Position numbers and translations under genes: made by a program. 51,276 nucleotides of DNA, taken from Candidatus Dormiibacterota bacterium (lineage in GTDB: Bacteria > Chloroflexota > Dormibacteria > Aeolococcales > Bog-877). The stretch is from the NCBI GenBank assembly GCA_027313505.1, contig DAHVDN010000002.1:54275-105550 (forward strand), in the 5' to 3' direction. Shown here piece after piece: positions 47,301-51,276 of this stretch. Within the stretch, counting starts at the first letter, position 1, and the number at the start of each line of letters is the position of its first letter. Below the pieces are notes generated by a model. The model was not told where the DNA came from. It ran no database searches and was given only the letters and a program-made list of their open reading frames with translations.

Positions 47301-48248
47301 GTGGAAGGGGTGACGCCGGCGGGGCTTGATCGGGTCGGCGATATTGGAGCCTTCCCCACCGATGGATCCCCGCCTCCGGAAGGTGGCGAGGTGGTCGCTT
47401 CGGGATCCGCAGGGCGGCTCGTGCTGCGTGCCTTCTTGGAGAACCGGCTGGCGATCGTCGGCCTCAGCTTGATCCTGTTCATGCTGCTGTTCTCGTTCGT
47501 AGGGCCTCTAATCTACCGAACGGAGCAGGTTTTCAACGACCCCGGACTGGCCAATCATGCGCCTAGCGCCGCCCACCTACTGGGTACCAATCCCGTCGGC
47601 TACGATGTGCTCGGTCGGCTGATGCTCGGCGGCCAGACCTCTCTTGAGATCGGCTTGGCGGCGGCATTCATCGCCGTGACCTTGGGCGTGATATGGGGTG
47701 CCGCGGCGGGATTGGCCGGCGGTGCTGTCGATGCCGTGATGATGCGGACTGTTGACGCCCTGCTGGCGATCCCGTTCCTGTTCCTGCTCATTGTTCTGGG
47801 CGCCATCTTCACCACCTCCATTTTGGAGCTGATTGTGGTGATTGGCCTGGTCGCATGGTTGGTTCCTGCGCGCCTGGTGAGGGGCGAGACCCTGGGGCTT
47901 CGGGTGCGGGAGTACGTCCAGGCGGTCACGGTGATGGGGGGTGGGCGGCGCCGCATCCTCTTCCGTCACATCATCCCCAACAGCGTCGGGGTGATCGTGG
48001 TCAATGCCACCTTTCAGGTTGCCGATGCCATCCTGTATGTGGCTACCCTCAGCTACCTGGGGCTGGGAGTTCCTCCTCCGGCGACCAATTGGGGGCACCA
48101 GCTATCAAACGGGCTCAGCTACATCTTCGATGGGTACTGGTGGTTGATCTATCCCGCTGGCATAGCGATAGTCGTCACCGTGGTCGCCTTCAACTTTGTC
48201 GGCGACGCACTCCGCGACGCACTCGAAGTGCGCCTCCAGCAGCGATGA
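47301..48248 (+). CDS. ABC transporter permease, DppC/OppC type
   Basis: 315 residues. An acidic N-terminal tail precedes RAFLENRLAIVGLSLILFMLLFSFVGPLIY and HLLGTNPVGYDVLGRLMLGG, the DppC pattern; the EAA loop is QAVTVMGGGRRRILFRHIIPNSVGVIVV. Six helices. GTG start with GGGGGAGGG upstream. No DppD/DppF ATPases follow; the next gene is transposon-related, so the system needs an ATPase encoded elsewhere or has lost it. Confidence 0.93.
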   Translation: MEGVTPAGLDRVGDIGAFPTDGSPPPEGGEVVASGSAGRLVLRAFLENRLAIVGLSLILFMLLFSFVGPLIYRTEQVFNDPGLANHAPSAAHLLGTNPVGYDVLGRLMLGGQTSLEIGLAAAFIAVTLGVIWGAAAGLAGGAVDAVMMRTVDALLAIPFLFLLIVLGAIFTTSILELIVVIGLVAWLVPARLVRGETLGLRVREYVQAVTVMGGGRRRILFRHIIPNSVGVIVVNATFQVADAILYVATLSYLGLGVPPPATNWGHQLSNGLSYIFDGYWWLIYPAGIAIVVTVVAFNFVGDALRDALEVRLQQR

Positions 48249-48387
48249 TCCTCAGGCGGATGGGCACGACCCGAGCCGGCGCTTGTCGAGCCCCCCTGGC
48301 CCTCTCGCTCAGGTTTCGGTCGGCGATTCTCTGGATTGACCCGCCGCCTTGGGTGCAACCTGCCCAACTCCAGCCTGGCCACTTCCA

Positions 48388-49365
48388 ATGAAGCGGTCGG
48401 TGCGGGCCCGCCGGATCCACGATGTGCTCGAGCTCAATGCCCAAGGCGCCAGCGTCCGCTCCATCAGCAGTCAATTGGGGATTCCCCGGTCGACCGTGCA
48501 CGACTACCTCGCCCGGGCGGAAAGCCTCGGGATGGGGCACTCGCTGGCAGAAAGTGAGGACTTCCAGGCCGTCGAGCGAAGGTTGTTTCCCAAATCGGCA
48601 GCCGCTGAATCCCGCGGGGGCGGAGGGCCCGATTGGACAGCCGCCTGGCTGGATTTGAAGCAGCAGCCCGGCACGACCCTTCGTGAGCTGTGGACCAAGT
48701 TCGGATCGTCTCACAGAGCCGAAATGAGCTACGGGGAGTTCTGCCGATCCTACCGGCGCTGGCTCGGAGAGCAGGACCCCGTCCTACAGCTCTCGCACGG
48801 GCCGGGCGAGATGCTGTATGTCACCTTCCTCGCCGGCGGCATGTCCATACAGCGGACAGGTGACGTCGGCCCCTCTCGGGTCGACGTGTTCGTCGCCATG
48901 ATGGGCGCCAGCGGCTTGCTCTATGTTGCCCCATCCCGAGCCCAGCGACTAGAGAATTGGTTGGACATGCATCGCTCCGCCTTCGACTTCTTTGGTCTGG
49001 CCGCTCGAGCGCTGGTGCCCGACTTCTCGGACCCCCACCTCGGTCGCACCATCTGGCGCAACGGGGCCATTGCACCAGAATATCTCGCTCTGGCACAGAG
49101 CTACGGAAGCACGGTGATGCCGACACTGGCGTTTCGGGAGGCTGCCAGGATCGCCACCGCGGCGAGCGTGGACCTGGTTCGTCAGTGGGAGTTGGAGTGG
49201 AATCAAGAGGCGCAGCCAACGCTGGACGGCTTGTTGGAACTGTTCAGCCGACGGGCGCACACCGTGAACTCTGCTCCGATCCCGGCCGTCGGGAAGTCTC
49301 GGGCTGACCTCTTCGACCAGCTGGAGCGACCAGACCGTACCCTTGGAGGCCGGCTTGCAAGGTAA
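48388..49365 (+). CDS. IstA-like (IS21) protein with disrupted catalytic core
   Basis: 325 residues from ATG 48388. N-terminal HTH as in IstA: RRIHDVLELNAQGASVRSIS and LGIPRSTVHDYL. The integrase-like core follows the IstA layout (SYGEFCRSYRRWL, then PGEMLYVTFLAGG, DVFVAMMGASGLLYVAPSRAQ, AFDFFGLAARALVPDFSDPH, YLALAQSYGSTVMPT), but the first catalytic Asp of the PGE..vDfag motif is Thr and no third acidic residue is found. No istB is adjacent. It is a degenerate or domesticated transposase; the frame itself is intact. Confidence 0.65.
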   Translation: MKRSVRARRIHDVLELNAQGASVRSISSQLGIPRSTVHDYLARAESLGMGHSLAESEDFQAVERRLFPKSAAAESRGGGGPDWTAAWLDLKQQPGTTLRELWTKFGSSHRAEMSYGEFCRSYRRWLGEQDPVLQLSHGPGEMLYVTFLAGGMSIQRTGDVGPSRVDVFVAMMGASGLLYVAPSRAQRLENWLDMHRSAFDFFGLAARALVPDFSDPHLGRTIWRNGAIAPEYLALAQSYGSTVMPTLAFREAARIATAASVDLVRQWELEWNQEAQPTLDGLLELFSRRAHTVNSAPIPAVGKSRADLFDQLERPDRTLGGRLAR

Positions 49366-49681
49366 ACCGCAGCGCAGGGTACCTCACTGGAGAGAACCGT
49401 GGCAGTGCCTGCTTGCTCGACGGCGGGCTGGTTGGATTACATGGTCCTCGAAGCCGCCGGCTGTTCTGAGACGGCCATCGCCCTCAGCGCCTTCGAGGGT
49501 TGGGTCGGTGGACCATCCCAAGGCCCCAGCGAGACATCCGCGGGGAATCCAGCCCCTCTTCCACAGCTCGTCACGAAGTTGCCGGCGCCCGTCCTCCAAG
49601 TGCCGCAAAACCGCCTCGGCCCACCAGAGGACTGTCCGGATCTGTCTAGACATCTCGATGAGCGTCGGTCAAGATAGGCAG
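49366..49681. other. Short region, possibly with a small minus-strand gene
   Basis: About 316 bp. A minus-strand frame 49384-49653 (89 residues, beginning MSRQIRTVLWWAEAVLRHLE) has an ATG and reasonable composition but no known domain or clear ribosome-binding site. I do not count it as a firm gene. Confidence 0.3.
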
Positions 49682-50311
49682 ATGGCAACGCTCACCCGAG
49701 GCTCCAGCGACCCCCTGGCAGGACAAGGCTTGGCGCCGGAGCAGCTTGGCTACTCGATACTTTCCAGCCCAATCGGGCCAATCCGACTCCTGGGGGGGCC
49801 GAACGGTCTGCTGAACCTCGACTTCGTGGGGGTGGACCCGCAGTCCGGGCTGGACCCGGCGATACCACGTAGGGACAGCTTCTTGATCGAGCCGCGGGCC
49901 CAGCTCATCGAATACTTCATGGGGGCTAGGACTGGATTCTCATTCGTCATATGCCCGCTGGGGACCCCATTCCAGCAACAGGTATGGCAGGCGCTGGCCT
50001 CCATCCCCTGGGGAGAGACCCGCAGCTATGGCGAGATCGCCGCTCACATCGGACGGCCCGGGGCGGCGCGCGCAGTGGGGGCGGCCAACGGCCTCAATCC
50101 CATCCCGATCGTTGTCCCGTGCCACCGGGTGATAGGCAGCGATGGGGCGCTTGTCGGCTACGGATCGGGACTAGACCGCAAGCGATGGCTGCTGGTCCAC
50201 GAGGGTGCCCTGAGCGGCGAGCTCCCAGGTTTGGGTTTGGAAGGTGATGGCCACCCGGGGAGCGACTATGGCCCCACACCCAACGGAGCTTCAGGGAGGA
50301 ATGCTGCGTGA
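49682..50311 (+). CDS. ogt: O6-methylguanine-DNA methyltransferase
   Basis: 209 residues from ATG 49682; ATG 49658 is also in frame. Suicide repair enzyme that accepts methyl groups from O6-methylguanine on its cysteine. The active site is IPIVVPCHRVIGSDG, with the preceding helix VWQALASIPWGETRSYGEIAAHIGRP and RAVGAANGLN. The C-terminal 35 residues are an extra Gly-rich tail. TGA overlaps the response-regulator GTG by 4 bp, so the two are co-translated, an unusual pairing. Confidence 0.93.
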   Translation: MATLTRGSSDPLAGQGLAPEQLGYSILSSPIGPIRLLGGPNGLLNLDFVGVDPQSGLDPAIPRRDSFLIEPRAQLIEYFMGARTGFSFVICPLGTPFQQQVWQALASIPWGETRSYGEIAAHIGRPGAARAVGAANGLNPIPIVVPCHRVIGSDGALVGYGSGLDRKRWLLVHEGALSGELPGLGLEGDGHPGSDYGPTPNGASGRNAA

Positions 50312-51015
50312 TCAGGGTGCTGGTCGCCGATGATCACCCCGCCGTGCGCGAGGGGCTGTGTTCGATGCTGGAGGCCGAGGGCGACATGCAGGTGGTGGGG
50401 GAGGCCAAGGACGGTGAGGAGGCCATCGCCATGACCGTCACAGCGGAGCCTGACGTCGTTCTCATGGATGTGCGGATGCCTCAGTGCGACGGAATAAGCG
50501 CTCTACGCGAGATTGGCCGGGTGCGGGCGCGGACCCACGTGATCATGCTCACGACCTTTGGACACGAGAACTACGTGGTCCCCAGCTTCCGAGTTGGTGC
50601 GGCAGGCTATCTGCTCAAAGATGTCCGACCGGGACCGCTCATGGACGCTATCCGCCAGGTGGCAGCCGGAAGGTCCCTGTGGGCGTCACCCCCCGGCGGC
50701 GCCCCGGGGCGGGCGCTCAGCCCGCGCGAGCTGGAGGTCCTGATCTGCATCGCACGCGAGATGTCGAATCGCGCGATCGCAACTGAGATGGGCATCAGCG
50801 AGGAGACGGTGAAGTGCCACGTCGCCAGGATCCTGGTGAAACTCGACGCACGTGACCGATCGGGTGCGGTGCTCCGCGCCTGGAGGTGGGGGCTGCTGCC
50901 TCCTGACGCTTCGCCGATGGCCTGCGACTCCATGAACGATCAGCTGGATGCTGGGCGCTCTGCATCCGGGATCCAGCCGGCGGCTGCCAGGGAAGGACGG
51001 GGGGCAGGCGAGTAG
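50308..51015 (+). CDS. NarL/FixJ-family response regulator
   Basis: 235 residues. Receiver domain (about 1-120) with acidic pair VADDHPAV, phosphoacceptor Asp54 in VVLMDVRMP, conserved Thr in MLTTFG and Lys in YLLKDV. The C-terminal LuxR-type HTH (about 140-195) reads LSPRELEVLICIAREMSNRAIATEMGISEETVKCHVARIL. A 40-residue Ser/Ala/Gly tail follows. No histidine kinase is next to it, so it is an orphan here. Coupled by overlap to the ogt gene; a link to DNA-damage or nitrosative stress is only a guess. Confidence 0.93.
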   Translation: MIRVLVADDHPAVREGLCSMLEAEGDMQVVGEAKDGEEAIAMTVTAEPDVVLMDVRMPQCDGISALREIGRVRARTHVIMLTTFGHENYVVPSFRVGAAGYLLKDVRPGPLMDAIRQVAAGRSLWASPPGGAPGRALSPRELEVLICIAREMSNRAIATEMGISEETVKCHVARILVKLDARDRSGAVLRAWRWGLLPPDASPMACDSMNDQLDAGRSASGIQPAAAREGRGAGE

Positions 51016-51056
51016 AGTCGGATCCATGGTTAGCGGCGCCCAAGCGAGCCAACATT

Positions 51057-51276
51057 CTGAGTGACTTAGGTCGCTTTGCCGAGCGGGTTAAGGCGGCCTA
51101 CGAGGCAGCCGATCTGTCGATGCTCAGCGCCCTGCTGGATCCTGAAGTGAGATGGGGAGACTCGGCTAACTCCTTGTTCGGCTGCCGTAATCGGGCGCAG
51201 GTGCTGACCTGGTACCAGAGGGGCCGTGACGCGGGCACCAGAGCGCGAATTCTGGCAATCTCCGAGCTGCGAGGCC
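51057..51276 (+). CDS. NTF2-like/SnoaL-type protein, 5' part
   Basis: An open frame running off the right edge with FAERVKAAYEAADLSMLSALL, then DPEVRWGDSANSLFGCRNRAQVLTWYQRG, the opening helices and strands of the NTF2-like (SnoaL) fold. It follows the response regulator by about 40 bp. No ATG, GTG or TTG precedes the conserved part; CTG 51057 or ATT 51054 may serve. Function undetermined; many such proteins bind small hydrophobic ligands. Confidence 0.55.
   Translation, partial: MSDLGRFAERVKAAYEAADLSMLSALLDPEVRWGDSANSLFGCRNRAQVLTWYQRGRDAGTRARILAISELRG

Overview
The window reads as a chromosomal segment of a free-living, high-GC bacterium. Gene content (type-II IleRS, LspA-RluD, Gmk-CoaBC-PriA-Fmt-SmpB, tmRNA, TetR/DHA2 efflux pairs, GT87-like membrane glycosyltransferase, a TIGR03086-type pseudogene) and promoters placed so that transcripts start at or next to the start codon suggest a Terrabacteria lineage, such as Dormibacterota/Chloroflexota or a deep Actinomycetota. 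The phylum is inferred, not proven.

Region 1 (1-13.8 kb) is a compact housekeeping block. The 3' part of ftsZ is followed, on the opposite strand, by a FemAB/GNAT-like gene and a MaoC hydratase. A tight same-strand series then runs ileS, dksA-like, lspA, rluD-like, gmk, coaBC, priA, fmt, smpB and ssrA, with many stop/start overlaps. lspA has no ATG/GTG/TTG that would include its conserved N-terminus, and Fmt lacks its usual catalytic Asn.

Region 2 (13.77-18.18 kb) is the most unusual part. Starting exactly at the 3' end of ssrA there is a head-to-tail series of related elements. Each begins with the same approx. 38-bp repeat and approx. 200-bp left end, carries the tail of the same zinc-ribbon, transposase-like gene at the same offset (201-202 bp), and has a different cargo: an AAA/DUF4143 ATPase in A and a membrane protein in B. 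A and B also share a right end whose landmarks lie exactly 113 bp apart. The junctions are 12-bp-arm palindromes with the loop CACCA, which matches the last bases of tmRNA. No recombinase is recognisable.

Region 3 (18.2-32.4 kb) is accessory DNA with low gene density: a lipoprotein, a TetR/MFS pair with a two-tier operator, a GNAT, a group II truncated globin, a carbonic anhydrase-cysteine synthase operon, a secreted hydrolase-like protein, a DHFR-like reductase, a GT87-like membrane protein and a PrmC-like methyltransferase with an altered NPPY motif. Gene-free stretches of 0.3-1.4 kb separate them.

Region 4 (32.4-41.4 kb) contains ArsR plus a double-AHSA1 protein, a second TetR/MFS pair with concentric operator palindromes, an intact alpha/beta hydrolase facing a multiply frameshifted one, a hipBA toxin-antitoxin pair behind an AT-rich operator region, and a frameshifted mycothiol-type metalloenzyme relic.

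Region 5 (41.4-51.3 kb) carries an Ada-AlkA fusion next to an intact IS630-family insertion, a peptide-type ABC transporter (binding protein plus two permeases, no ATPase), a degenerate IstA-like protein, an Ogt methyltransferase overlapping a NarL-type response regulator, and the start of an NTF2-like gene. Two separate alkylation-repair genes lie within 9 kb.
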